A stretch of DNA of 64,000 nt from the NCBI GenBank assembly GCA_030524055.1, contig JAUNHH010000010.1, forward strand, positions 1-64,000, read 5' to 3'. Positions 52,694 to 61,218 of this stretch are shown here, piece after piece; the first letter of the stretch is position 1; every line of letters begins with the position of its first letter. The position numbers and the translations under genes are program-made. The notes beneath the pieces are model-generated. The model was not told the origin of the DNA. It did not search any database and worked only from the letters and a program-made list of their open reading frames with translations. The DNA is from Actinomycetaceae bacterium (GTDB lineage: Bacteria; Actinomycetota; Actinomycetes; Actinomycetales; Actinomycetaceae).

Positions 52694-53620
52694 GTGAGCG
52701 CACAATCCTCAACTCATACCCGGGTTTTGGGCCTATTCTTTGACCTTCGGGCGTCCTCTCAGGGCAAAACGAAAGAAGAATTGCGCACTTTAGCCGGATA
52801 TTCCTCCCTTGATGACAAGACTTTCGAGGCCTATTTCCAACGCGATAAAGCGGCGCTGCGCGATATTGGGGTGACGATTCACGTCTCGCCCCACGCGCGC
52901 CGTGGTGAAGTCTATTCACTGGATCCTTCGACTTTTGCCGATGCGGAGGAGTTGACCGCCGTCGAATTGTGGCTGATTCGTATGGCGATTTCGACGTGGT
53001 CAGATGGAGAAAATCGGTCGAAGGAGTTAGCACCGAAGCTTCTTGCACGCAGTGATTCTGATGGCTGGTCACCCATCGATGCCCCTATTGTGGATTTGCG
53101 TGGGGCAGAAATGGTGGCGACTTTAGCCGGTCATATTCGTGCCCGTGAGGTGATTTCTTTTACCTATCCCTCTGGGTCTGGTCACAGTGAACGCACCGTT
53201 GAGCCGTGGAATATTATTCGACGAGGCCGGAGTTTATATTTATGGTGCCGCGATTTAGATCGCGATGAAGAACGCCTTTTCCATATTGGCCGTATTTCTT
53301 CGATGCCAGAGGTTTTAGGTGAGCCTGGTGATGCTCGGCTGACTCCTCCGGATGCGCCTGAGCCTTTTGAGGACTTCTATGTGGCTCCGCTTCTGCGTAT
53401 TCGCCCCGGTGTAGCGGGGAAGCTTCCTTTAGAGGATATGAATGACATCGATTATTCCGCTGAGTGGGTTAAGGTGCGTGGTGCCCGCCGGAGTGTAGGG
53501 GAGTGGCTGACTCTGGTTTTACGCCACGGCACGCAGGTCATTGTTGAAGAGCCCACCTCCTTACGTGACGGCGTTCTTTCTCGTCTCCATGCGGCCCTCA
53601 AGCGAGGTGGCGATGCCTGA
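52694..53620 (+). CDS. pafB: PafB, WYL-domain transcription regulator
   Basis: A 308-residue regulator. The N-terminal winged HTH (VLGLFFDLRASSQGKTKEELRTLAGYSSLDDKTFEAYFQRDKAALRDIGV) is followed by a WYL domain (about 145-215: EVISFTYPSGSGHSERTVEPWNIIRRGRSLYLWCRDLDRDEERLFHIGRI) and a C-terminal extension. With PafC it activates the SOS-independent DNA-damage response in mycobacteria (family knowledge). AAGGAGG before GTG 52694 decides the start over GTG 52688. It overlaps pafC by 8 bases. In mycobacteria it follows pafA; here it lies about 39 kb away. Confidence 0.9.
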   Translation: MSAQSSTHTRVLGLFFDLRASSQGKTKEELRTLAGYSSLDDKTFEAYFQRDKAALRDIGVTIHVSPHARRGEVYSLDPSTFADAEELTAVELWLIRMAISTWSDGENRSKELAPKLLARSDSDGWSPIDAPIVDLRGAEMVATLAGHIRAREVISFTYPSGSGHSERTVEPWNIIRRGRSLYLWCRDLDRDEERLFHIGRISSMPEVLGEPGDARLTPPDAPEPFEDFYVAPLLRIRPGVAGKLPLEDMNDIDYSAEWVKVRGARRSVGEWLTLVLRHGTQVIVEEPTSLRDGVLSRLHAALKRGGDA

Positions 53621-54533
53621 ACAAGTACAGGTGGCGATTGCCCGTCTTTTATCGCTTTTAGCGTGGCTTTATGATCACCCAGGAATTTCCTTATCCGATG
53701 CCTGCACCCATTTTGGACGTAGCCGCGTCCAAATGCGACGCGACCTGGAACATTTAGCTTCCGTTGGAGACTCACTTCCCGGATCGAGTGTAGAAATCGA
53801 TTGGGATTTATTTGAGCGCGAACAACGCATTACTATTGTCGATTCCTATGGGGTGGATTTACCTCCGCGATTAACTAGCGATGAAGCCACAGCCATTCTT
53901 ATTGGGCTGCAGGTGATTGCCCCACTATTGGATGAGGATCTTCGAGACCGGATTCCCCGTGTAGCGGTGAAAGTTGAGGCTTTAGCTCATGGGGATATTG
54001 ACGCTTCCGATCTCATTTCCCTCGACGATGACTGCCCTGTAGGGCTTGACCTCGTGCGCCGTGCAGTTGAGGATCGCCGCACCCTCACTTTTGGCTATAC
54101 GAATACTCGAGGGGAGATCACCCACCGCAACGTTGATCCGTTGTCCTTACATCGCAATCAATCCGGGTGGGTCCTTGTTGCCTATTGCCATAGCGCAGGT
54201 GAGAACCGGCATTTCCGTATTGATCGAATGAGTGCTCTCAGTGTTGGCGCACCTATTGAAATGCCCTCACATGGCGCACCGTCCCCGCATCGAATGGTGC
54301 CACTCACTGTGGGACCGGGAGCCTATTGGCTGAAAGACCTGGACGGGGCCACGCTGATCGCCGAAGACACCTCATCAATGACGGTGGAGATTCCCGTGTG
54401 GGATGAGGACTGGCTGCTTGACCTGATTATTGATGTGGCCCCCGCCCTCGTACAATGCGACCCGGCCCTATACGCTCAGGCAGCTACCCGGGCCGCCTCA
54501 ATTCTTGCCATCTGGGAAGGTTCTTCTTCTTGA
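53613..54533 (+). CDS. pafC: PafC, WYL-domain transcription regulator
   Basis: A 306-residue partner of PafB. The N-terminal HTH (QVAIARLLSLLAWLYDHPGISLSDACTHFGRSRVQMRRDLEHLASVG) precedes the WYL domain (RTLTFGYTNTRGEITHRNVDPLSLHRNQSGWVLVAYCHSAGENRHFRIDRMSAL) and a C-terminal domain. ATG 53613 overlaps pafB. APALV near the C-terminus is encoded by an exact copy of the iterated word. The stop TGA overlaps the TTG start of helY, an arrangement that ties DNA-damage control to an RNA/DNA helicase. Confidence 0.9.
   Translation: MPEQVQVAIARLLSLLAWLYDHPGISLSDACTHFGRSRVQMRRDLEHLASVGDSLPGSSVEIDWDLFEREQRITIVDSYGVDLPPRLTSDEATAILIGLQVIAPLLDEDLRDRIPRVAVKVEALAHGDIDASDLISLDDDCPVGLDLVRRAVEDRRTLTFGYTNTRGEITHRNVDPLSLHRNQSGWVLVAYCHSAGENRHFRIDRMSALSVGAPIEMPSHGAPSPHRMVPLTVGPGAYWLKDLDGATLIAEDTSSMTVEIPVWDEDWLLDLIIDVAPALVQCDPALYAQAATRAASILAIWEGSSS
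54440..54451 (-). repeat. Iterated 12-mer, copy in pafC
   Basis: Exact minus-strand copy, read as A-P-A-L-V. Confidence 0.85.
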
Positions 54534-57283
54534 CTCCACCACGACGCCGACACCGTCAACGACCCTCAGCACCCAGTCAAGACGGGCCACCAACTGCCTC
54601 CCAGCGTTACGCCGCCTTTAAAGCAGACCAGAAAGTGCGGGGATCTCACCGTTATGCGTGGGTGGAGAACCTTCCTTTTACGCCGGATGATTTCCAAATT
54701 GAGGCAATGGATGCGCTCGAAGCCGGCGATTCTGTTCTTGTGGCGGCACCGACAGGGGCCGGAAAAACTGTGGTCGGAGAATTTGCCGTTCATTTGGCTT
54801 TACTTTTAGGGCGCAGGGTTTTCTACACCACCCCTATTAAGGCCCTGTCGAATCAGAAATTTGCTGATCTTCGCCACACTCATGGGGATAATAATGTTGG
54901 CCTTTTAACGGGGGATACTTCGATTAATCCCGATGCCCCTATTGTGGTCATGACCACCGAAGTCTTACGCAATATGATTTATGCAGGACGGTCACTGACA
55001 GATTTATCCCATGTGGTTCTTGACGAGGTACATTATTTAGCTGACCGACTACGGGGGCCCGTGTGGGAAGAAGTCATTATTCACCTTCCTGCCCACGTTG
55101 ATATTGTCGCCCTGTCGGCCACAGTGTCGAATGCGGAAGAATTCGGTGCCTGGATTAAAGAAATTCGCGGGTCGTGCCGAATTATTGTGTCAGAAACACG
55201 GCCTGTGCCTCTTTATCAGCACATGATGGTAGGGGAGAGGCTTTATGATCTTTATGCGCCAACCAGCCCAGGTGGACCGCCCTCAAAACGTCTCAATCCA
55301 GAACTAATTTCGGCGGTGTCACCAGTGGGGCGTCGCGGAGCGCGCGATGAACGCCCACGGAGAAAACCAAGGGAAACACGAACAGGAACGCTTCTCACAT
55401 TGCGTTCTCTTGGTCTTTTGCCGGCTATTGTCTTTATTTTTTCGCGCGCCGGTTGTGAAGACGCGATGCGTCAAAGTCTGGCCTCAGGATTAGTTCTCAC
55501 GTCAAAAAGCGAGGCTGAAGAAATTCGCGCTCGTATTGATGAGGTAATGGCACGTATTGATCCTATTGACCACATGGCTTTAGGTATTGATCAGTGGGCT
55601 AGTGGCGTGGAACGCGGTATTGCTGCCCACCATGCGGGTCTTTTACCTGTCATGAAAGAAGCCATCGAGGACCTTTTCACCCGCGGCCTCATTAAAGTCG
55701 TTTATGCGACGGAGACTCTGGCTTTAGGCATTAATATGCCCGCCCGTACCGTGGTTATTGAATCTCTCCAGAAATGGAATGGAGTGGCGCACGCTCAGCT
55801 TTCCGCTGGAGAATATACGCAGCTTTCTGGCCGTGCAGGAAGGCGCGGTATCGATACGGAAGGGCACAGCGTTGTCCTCCACCGAGGAAATACTGCCCCT
55901 GAGGAAGTTGCTGCTTTAGCGTCTAAACGCACCTATCCTTTAATCAGCGCATTTCGTCCCACCTACAATATGGTGGTGAATTTGCTGTCCCATTCCTCCA
56001 GAGCGCGTACACGTGAGCTTTTAGAAACCTCCTTTGCCCAATTTCAAGCCGATGGTGCTGTTGTCCATTTAGCGCGCCGGGCTCGCGATGTTCAAGAGTC
56101 GCTGTCCGCCCTCGAAAAAGAAATGCATTGTGAGGATGGCGATGCAGGGGAGTACTTTTCTCTCCGCGAAAAAATCGCACGCCTCCAAAAAGATGCCGCT
56201 AAAGTACAGAACCACTATCGCCGGAAGGAAACCTCCGCAGCGTTTACTGGTGCACGCCGTGGAGACATTATTGCCCTGCGCCACAAGAGAAAAAACTCCT
56301 ATTTTCTTGTCACTGAATCTCGTTCGGGTGTTCACGGAAAAGAGGCGTTATCGACTCTCGGCACGGATGCAAAGCGTCATATGCTTTCAGCAAATGAGAC
56401 CCATCTCTTTATTGCGGGGCATATTGATCTTCCCCATACCGCAACATTGCGTCGCCGTCAGGAAAGAGAATATTTTGCCGCGCTATTGCGCGACTTTGCC
56501 CATTCAGGTAAAGCAAAGGCACCACGGGCTGCATCGCAGGCACATGCCGACACTGAGGCAAAGGTTGAGCAATTAACCCGCACATTAAAATCACACCCTG
56601 TTCACCATTGTCCTCGGCGTGAAGAACACGCCCATGCTGGGCACGAATGGGCACGGCGGCGCCGCGAATTAGAGCGCCTTTTTGACCGCATTGATGGTCG
56701 CACAAGTTCCGTGGCGCACCATTTCGATCGGGTCTGTGCTGTTCTTGACCAGGTCGGGATTTTGGACGGTGACACTGTCACCGACGCCGGCCTAGACCTC
56801 AGCCATATTTTTGGTGAACGTGATTTAGCGGTAGTTGAGGCGATTCATAGTGGCGCCTGGGAGGGTTTAGACCCCGCAGAAATTGCCGCCTTAGCCTCCT
56901 GCTTTGTCTATGAAGCCCGTGGAGATATGGATTCTGGTTCACGTATTCCACCGGGGCTTCCACGCCGATTGGTAGCGGCGCTGGAGGTAGCAAGTGCAGC
57001 CCACCAACGCATTGCTTCAGCTGAACGTCGCCATGGCGCGCGCATGACTCCCGAGTTAGAAACAGGGTTAATGACGGCCACATTGGCCTGGGCGCGTGGC
57101 GCTTCCCTTACGACAACGCTGGAGGAAGCCAACCTACAGGGCGGCGATTTTGTCCGCTGGATGCGTCAGGTAATGGATCTGCTAGATCAGATGCGTAAAG
57201 TCAGCGATCCGGAGTTTGCTCAGCAGGTGTATCGCGCCCGCCAGACGATTTATCGAGGAGTGGTGGCATGGTCCGCGCTATAA
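54530..57283 (+). CDS. helY: Ski2-like superfamily 2 helicase HelY
   Basis: A helicase of about 917 residues, related to Mtr4/Ski2. RecA1 holds the Q-like FTPDDFQIEAMDALEAGDSVLVAAPTGAGKT (Walker A), PIKALSNQK, LTGDTS, VVLDEVHYLAD and ALSATVSN. RecA2 has VFIFSRAGCEDAM, AAHHAGLLPVMKEAIEDLF, YATETLALGINMPARTVV and QLSGRAGRRGIDTEG. A DSHCT-type C-terminal domain follows (about 740-917). TTG 54530 overlaps the pafC stop and has GGAAGG 6 bases upstream; an in-frame ATG at 54455 would put 25 extra residues inside pafC and is less likely. It probably acts in RNA turnover. The actinobacterial order pafB-pafC-(tatAC)-helY is kept, without tatAC. Confidence 0.9.
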   Translation: MTPPRRRHRQRPSAPSQDGPPTASQRYAAFKADQKVRGSHRYAWVENLPFTPDDFQIEAMDALEAGDSVLVAAPTGAGKTVVGEFAVHLALLLGRRVFYTTPIKALSNQKFADLRHTHGDNNVGLLTGDTSINPDAPIVVMTTEVLRNMIYAGRSLTDLSHVVLDEVHYLADRLRGPVWEEVIIHLPAHVDIVALSATVSNAEEFGAWIKEIRGSCRIIVSETRPVPLYQHMMVGERLYDLYAPTSPGGPPSKRLNPELISAVSPVGRRGARDERPRRKPRETRTGTLLTLRSLGLLPAIVFIFSRAGCEDAMRQSLASGLVLTSKSEAEEIRARIDEVMARIDPIDHMALGIDQWASGVERGIAAHHAGLLPVMKEAIEDLFTRGLIKVVYATETLALGINMPARTVVIESLQKWNGVAHAQLSAGEYTQLSGRAGRRGIDTEGHSVVLHRGNTAPEEVAALASKRTYPLISAFRPTYNMVVNLLSHSSRARTRELLETSFAQFQADGAVVHLARRARDVQESLSALEKEMHCEDGDAGEYFSLREKIARLQKDAAKVQNHYRRKETSAAFTGARRGDIIALRHKRKNSYFLVTESRSGVHGKEALSTLGTDAKRHMLSANETHLFIAGHIDLPHTATLRRRQEREYFAALLRDFAHSGKAKAPRAASQAHADTEAKVEQLTRTLKSHPVHHCPRREEHAHAGHEWARRRRELERLFDRIDGRTSSVAHHFDRVCAVLDQVGILDGDTVTDAGLDLSHIFGERDLAVVEAIHSGAWEGLDPAEIAALASCFVYEARGDMDSGSRIPPGLPRRLVAALEVASAAHQRIASAERRHGARMTPELETGLMTATLAWARGASLTTTLEEANLQGGDFVRWMRQVMDLLDQMRKVSDPEFAQQVYRARQTIYRGVVAWSAL

Positions 57284-58866
57284 AAGATCCTTCTGCATGG
57301 TCGCGTTTGGCTCTCGATGTGGGAGCAGGTTTTATCGCAGGGTGTGGAGTTGGCGCGGCTTTTCCTAACCTGGGTTTATGGTGGCTGACAATCCCAGCAA
57401 TGGCCTTATTGCTGGCCCGTATTGATCAAGCACGGCCGCGCCGGGCGGCCCTCATCGCTGCGGTTTTTGGGGCGACATTTTGGCTGCCTCATATTCATTG
57501 GGCAACATTAGCGACAGGATCAGTGGCGCCGTGGCTGGCACTATCTACGGTACAAACCCTTTTTGTTGCTGCTTGGGGAGCGTGTGCCGCGGCCACGCGC
57601 CGCCTGCAATGGACGCGCAGTGTGGCCGGTGGAGCTGCCGCTATGGCGCTGACGTGGGTGGGTTTTGAGCAGTTACGTTCCCATACTCCGTGGTCGGGTT
57701 TTCCGTGGGGGAATCTTGCCTATCCGCAAGTGGATTCGCCGCTTGGGCATTTAGCGCCGATTGGCGGGGAAGTTTTAGTCTCTTTCGCGGTGGTGTTCAT
57801 TGCCGCATTATGCCGCCGGGCACTGGATTTCAGTGGGGGAGTGGCTGGGCTGCCTGTGCGTCGTCGGGCTTTTATTGGCCTGGCAGCAGTGGGATTATTT
57901 TTCGCCCCCGCCCTCGTTCCTCTTCCTCCTTTCGGCGATGAGGATTCTCTGCGCGTGGGTGCCATTCAGGGAAATATCGAGTTGCCTGGACCTGCGACCT
58001 ACGCCATTGAGGGGAAAGTGACAGGCAATCATGCGGCAGTTATGCGTGATCTTATTCAGGAAGAAGACAATCTCGATCTCATCGTGTGGGGTGAAGCTGC
58101 CCTGGACCGCCACCCACGACAATCTGACCGTGTTTCCTCACTGATGCATTCGGTCATTAACGAGGGCGGGGTTCCCACCATTGTTGGCTACCCAGAATAT
58201 TTCGAGGATCACCGCTTGAATTGGGTAGCTCCGTGGTATCCACACGCTGGTCTTGATGAAGGGGAGAAGTACGGAAAACAAATCCCCGTTCCTTTTGGTG
58301 AGTTTATTCCGCTCAGGAGCATTATTTCGGTTCTAGCTACTGAAGCGGCACAGATTAATCTGGATTTATGGCCGGTAGATAATGTGGCCACAATGGATCT
58401 ACGCCTTAATGACGGCCGTGATCTTCGCGTTGCTATTGGCATTTGTTTTGAGGTCGGCTATGAGGGGCTGCTTGCCCAAGGTGTGTCCGACGGCGGGCGG
58501 ATCCTGATTATTCCGACGAATAACTACCATTTCCGCGATTCAGCACAATCTACCCAGCAGGGCCAGATTCTGCGTTTCCGCTCCTTAGAGTTTGCCCGTG
58601 CTGGTGTTCAGGCTTCAACAACGGGCGTATCGATGCTGACCATGCCTAATGGCCAGATTGTGTCAATGACTGAACCGATGGCGGCAGAATATGTGGTAGG
58701 GGAGTTGCCCTTAAATTCTGATCTGACTCTGGCCGCGCGCAGCGGTGATATTCCTTGGAAGTTGGCTATTGCTGCTGCGACCGCGCTGGTGGCGTGGGCA
58801 GTGATTTCTCCGCGAATTCCGCCTCGTCGTATAGCCCGATCCGTTGGCAACAGCGCATCCGACTAA
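57268..58866 (+). CDS. lnt: Apolipoprotein N-acyltransferase
   Basis: A 532-residue membrane enzyme that N-acylates the lipoprotein cysteine. About six to seven N-terminal transmembrane helices (to about 215) precede a nitrilase-like domain. The Glu-Lys-Cys triad is visible in LIVWGEAALDR, YGKQIPVPFGEFIPLR and AIGICFEVGYEG. A last hydrophobic helix lies near residue 490. There is no fused dolichol-phosphate mannosyltransferase domain as in mycobacterial Ppm1. Two exact copies of the iterated word encode APALV (57906) and NEGGV (58160). It starts within the last codons of helY. Confidence 0.92.
   Translation: MVRAIKDPSAWSRLALDVGAGFIAGCGVGAAFPNLGLWWLTIPAMALLLARIDQARPRRAALIAAVFGATFWLPHIHWATLATGSVAPWLALSTVQTLFVAAWGACAAATRRLQWTRSVAGGAAAMALTWVGFEQLRSHTPWSGFPWGNLAYPQVDSPLGHLAPIGGEVLVSFAVVFIAALCRRALDFSGGVAGLPVRRRAFIGLAAVGLFFAPALVPLPPFGDEDSLRVGAIQGNIELPGPATYAIEGKVTGNHAAVMRDLIQEEDNLDLIVWGEAALDRHPRQSDRVSSLMHSVINEGGVPTIVGYPEYFEDHRLNWVAPWYPHAGLDEGEKYGKQIPVPFGEFIPLRSIISVLATEAAQINLDLWPVDNVATMDLRLNDGRDLRVAIGICFEVGYEGLLAQGVSDGGRILIIPTNNYHFRDSAQSTQQGQILRFRSLEFARAGVQASTTGVSMLTMPNGQIVSMTEPMAAEYVVGELPLNSDLTLAARSGDIPWKLAIAAATALVAWAVISPRIPPRRIARSVGNSASD
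57906..57917 (-). repeat. Iterated 12-mer in lnt, minus-strand copy
   Basis: Exact copy, read as A-P-A-L-V at the end of the membrane region. Confidence 0.85.
58160..58171 (+). repeat. Iterated 12-mer in lnt, plus-strand copy
   Basis: Exact copy preceded by CATTA as in the long consensus, read as N-E-G-G-V. Confidence 0.85.
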
Positions 58867-58881
58867 CCGGTCACGCTAGAA

Positions 58882-58917
58882 AAACGCCCCTGATGTGGAA
58901 AAACATCAGGGGCGTTT
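58882..58917. terminator. Bidirectional terminator between lnt and rbpA
   Basis: A perfect 15-bp stem, AAACGCCCCTGATGT / ACATCAGGGGCGTTT (58882-58896 and 58903-58917), with a 6-base loop and T/A-rich ends on both sides. It lies between convergent genes. Confidence 0.88.
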
Positions 58918-58940
58918 GAGTCGCTGGACTCCTCGGCGAA

Positions 58941-59306
58941 TCAGCCTTTACGGTAGGAACCTTCTGGGCGCAGACGGCCTGTACGCAGCAAATCGAGCTG
59001 TTCGTTGAGGACAACATCGAGCTCTTCGAGAGAACGGCGCTCACGCAACATATCCCAATGGGTACGAATCGGCTTGGCGGGTTTGGCGTCTTCTTCTTCA
59101 GGAGCTTCGCCAATGAGCTCAGCGAGTTTGCCGCAGCGGCATTCCCAGGTTGCTGGCGGTTGAGCTTCAACAGATAAGGGCACCTCAAACTCAGTGCCGT
59201 CCGGGCACATATAGCGCACGGTGTAACGGTCAGCGAAAACGACGCCTTCTTCGGACTCCATCGACTTAGCGCCGATCTGCATTCCGCGAAGTGCGCGATC
59301 TGCCAT
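58941..59306 (-). CDS. rbpA: RNA polymerase-binding protein RbpA
   Basis: A 121-residue transcription factor that binds RNA polymerase and the principal sigma factor and stabilises open complexes. ADRALRGMQIGAKSMESEEGVVFADR is the N-terminal signature. The core domain has YMCPDGTEFEVPLSVEAQPPATWECRCGK, and PIRTHWDMLRERRSLEELDVVLNEQLDLLRTGRL forms the basic linker and sigma-interaction helix. ATG 59306 with AGGAGG upstream is chosen over longer frames. It is convergent with lnt, as near the mycobacterial ppm1-rbpA locus. Confidence 0.95.
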   Translation of the reverse strand: MADRALRGMQIGAKSMESEEGVVFADRYTVRYMCPDGTEFEVPLSVEAQPPATWECRCGKLAELIGEAPEEEDAKPAKPIRTHWDMLRERRSLEELDVVLNEQLDLLRTGRLRPEGSYRKG

Positions 59307-59339
59307 GAGAAACCTCCTGAGCATGGTGGTGAACCACAA

Positions 59340-59500
59340 CAGTTTACCGCAGCGACGTCGCTGACATAAGACCTGTCAGATGGAGATCCCTCACTGAAAC
59401 CGATAATGCACATTATGTCCGATTAAATGGATCTGTACTGATCATCTCTTCCCCGCCCGTCGTCCCACATCTGTAGCAATGGCGGGCTAATCTGGGGTTT
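59340..59500. promoter_or_regulatory. Divergent promoter region for rbpA and the Hsp70-like gene
   Basis: A 194-bp gap between divergently transcribed genes, read here from 59340. No strong consensus promoter stands out; CGTCGCTGACATAAG and similar AT-rich patches near 59370-59420 are candidates. No iterated word copy is exact here. Confidence 0.3.
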
Positions 59501-61015
59501 ATGAGACTTGGCGTCGATTTCGGAACAACCCGCACTACCGTTGCTGCCGCTACACGCGGCAATTACCCCATTGTCACTTTCGAGGATGGCGTGGGCGATG
59601 TCCACGAATACATTCCTTCAGTTGCCGCCCTTGATGGCGATCATCTTGTTTTTGGCTTTGCCGCACAGCGCCTCGCCCTTGACGGCGCGCCGCATGTGCG
59701 TTCCTTTAAACGCCATTTATCTGATCCAGCAGTCACCACGGCCACCACTATTCGCCTCGCTGGCCGCGATATTGGCGTCGTTGATCTGCTGACCACGTTT
59801 CTCGCCCATGTGGCTCAGGAAGTTCGCGCCTCGTCCTCGTTATCTGAACTCGATCCCAGCGAACCGCTCGAAGCTGTTGTTGGCATTCCCGCCCACGCCC
59901 ATTCTGGTCAGCGTTTCCTTACCCTGGAAGCCTTCCGTAATGCCGGCTGGTCAGTGCTGTCAATGGTCAATGAGCCTTCCGCTGCCGGCTTTGAATACAC
60001 CCATCGGCATTCTTCTACTTTGAATTCCAAGCGCACAACCGTTCTCGTTTATGACCTTGGTGGTGGCACTTTCGATGCCTCATTAGTGTCTGCTCAAGGC
60101 CGGGCTCATGAGGTCCTTGCTTCGCGCGGACATAATATGCTCGGCGGCGACGACTTTGATCTTGTCCTGGCTCAATGTGTGGCACGTGCGGCTGGCCGAT
60201 CCCCCAAGGACTATGGCGAAGCCACCTGGGCGCGTCTCATTGAAAGTTGCCGCCCCGCAAAAGAATCCCTCAATGCAAACTCCCGCTATGTCACTGTTGA
60301 GGTGAAAGGCCAGCCAGTGACGGTTCCTGTAGCTGACTTTTATGAAGCGGCCACTCCCCTGATCCAAGCCACGATTGACACGATGGCTCCCCTATTAGCT
60401 AAAGGACCGGGTGGTTCTTTACGGCTCGGTGATGATGTGGCTGGCCTGTATGTTGTCGGTGGTGGCGCTGAGCTGCCTGCCGTGGCCCGGATGCTGCGCG
60501 CTGATCATGGCCGCAGGGTTCATCGTTCTCCTCATGCCCCTGCCTCTACTGCTATTGGTTTAGCTATTGCCGCTGACCCAAATGCGGGCTACACCATTAC
60601 TGACACTCTTTCGCGTGGAGTGGGTGTCTTCCGTGAAACCGATTCCGGTGGTCAGGTATCTTTTGACCCATTGCTCACCCCTGACCTACGCCTTGACCAC
60701 GCTAATGGAGCTAGTGTTGCCCGCAGATACCGCGCTGCACACAATATTGGGTGGTTCCGTTTCGTTGAATATTCTCATACGGACGAGGGCGGGGTCCCCC
60801 GAGGTGATGTCCTCCCCTATGGTGAAGTGATTATGCCTTTTGACCCGCACCTGCAAAACGAGACCGTGAATCTCGCTAATGTCCCAGTGATTCGCACGGA
60901 AAATGGGCCTTTAGTGGAAGAGCGGTACACCGTTGACTCCAACGGCATTGTTGAGGTGACTATTACGGATCTGGAAACCGGATACACATTGTCGGTAGGT
61001 CTGGGCGGCCGATAA
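59501..61015 (+). CDS. Short Hsp70-family protein without a lid domain
   Basis: A 504-residue DnaK relative. The nucleotide-binding domain (about 1-360) has RLGVDFGTTRTTVAAAT, VVGIPAHAHSGQR, SMVNEPSAAGFEY, VLVYDLGGGTFDASLV, GGDDFDLVLA and GLYVVGGGAELPAVARML. The C-terminal 130 residues form a partial substrate-binding beta domain (DTLSRGVGVF..., YTVDSNGIVEVTITD), and the helical lid is missing. Normal DnaK is over 600 residues and has its own grpE-dnaJ operon, none of which is here. It may be a client-specific chaperone or an actin-like regulator. DEGGVP is encoded by an exact copy of the iterated word. Confidence 0.85.
   Translation: MRLGVDFGTTRTTVAAATRGNYPIVTFEDGVGDVHEYIPSVAALDGDHLVFGFAAQRLALDGAPHVRSFKRHLSDPAVTTATTIRLAGRDIGVVDLLTTFLAHVAQEVRASSSLSELDPSEPLEAVVGIPAHAHSGQRFLTLEAFRNAGWSVLSMVNEPSAAGFEYTHRHSSTLNSKRTTVLVYDLGGGTFDASLVSAQGRAHEVLASRGHNMLGGDDFDLVLAQCVARAAGRSPKDYGEATWARLIESCRPAKESLNANSRYVTVEVKGQPVTVPVADFYEAATPLIQATIDTMAPLLAKGPGGSLRLGDDVAGLYVVGGGAELPAVARMLRADHGRRVHRSPHAPASTAIGLAIAADPNAGYTITDTLSRGVGVFRETDSGGQVSFDPLLTPDLRLDHANGASVARRYRAAHNIGWFRFVEYSHTDEGGVPRGDVLPYGEVIMPFDPHLQNETVNLANVPVIRTENGPLVEERYTVDSNGIVEVTITDLETGYTLSVGLGGR
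60783..60794 (+). repeat. Iterated 12-mer, copy in Hsp70-like gene
   Basis: Exact plus-strand copy, read as D-E-G-G-V. Confidence 0.85.
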
Positions 61016-61041
61016 CGTTTCTGGGCACAGCAACCTAAAAG

Positions 61042-61070
61042 AGTGGGGGCAGGGATTTCCTGCCCCCACT
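61042..61070. terminator. Hairpin between convergent genes
   Basis: A 12-bp stem, AGTGGGGGCAGG / CCTGCCCCCACT, with a 5-base loop. On the minus strand it is followed by CTTTTAGG, so it could end minus-strand transcription from the MerR gene. Confidence 0.6.
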
Positions 61071-61144
61071 CCCCTATGCGTTTATGCGCGCTACTGCCCC
61101 ACCGCAATCAATGAGTCTTGCCGTTTTCAATGGGGACAAACACT

Positions 61145-61179
61145 AAGGGCGACACATTCCTGTGTCGCCCTTCTCTTAT
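61145..61179 (+). terminator. Hairpin downstream of the Hsp70-like gene
   Basis: A perfect 12-bp stem, AAGGGCGACACA / TGTGTCGCCCTT (61145-61156 and 61161-61172), with a TTCC loop followed by CTCTTAT. It lies 40 bases from the convergent MerR stop and may act in both directions. Confidence 0.65.
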
Positions 61180-61218
61180 GCGCTGTCGGTACCTATCCGG
61201 GTTACCCGCGCTGCCCTT

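Noticed and set aside
748-60794. The iterated word as a Chi or FtsK-orienting site
   Set aside because: Exact copies are split 11 to 11 between strands in this window, whereas such sites are strongly biased along a replichore. A genome-wide count would be needed to be certain.
748-60794. The iterated word as a CRISPR array
   Set aside because: Copies are 12-17 bp, spaced by hundreds to thousands of bases, in both orientations and within genes; there are no regular spacers and no cas genes.
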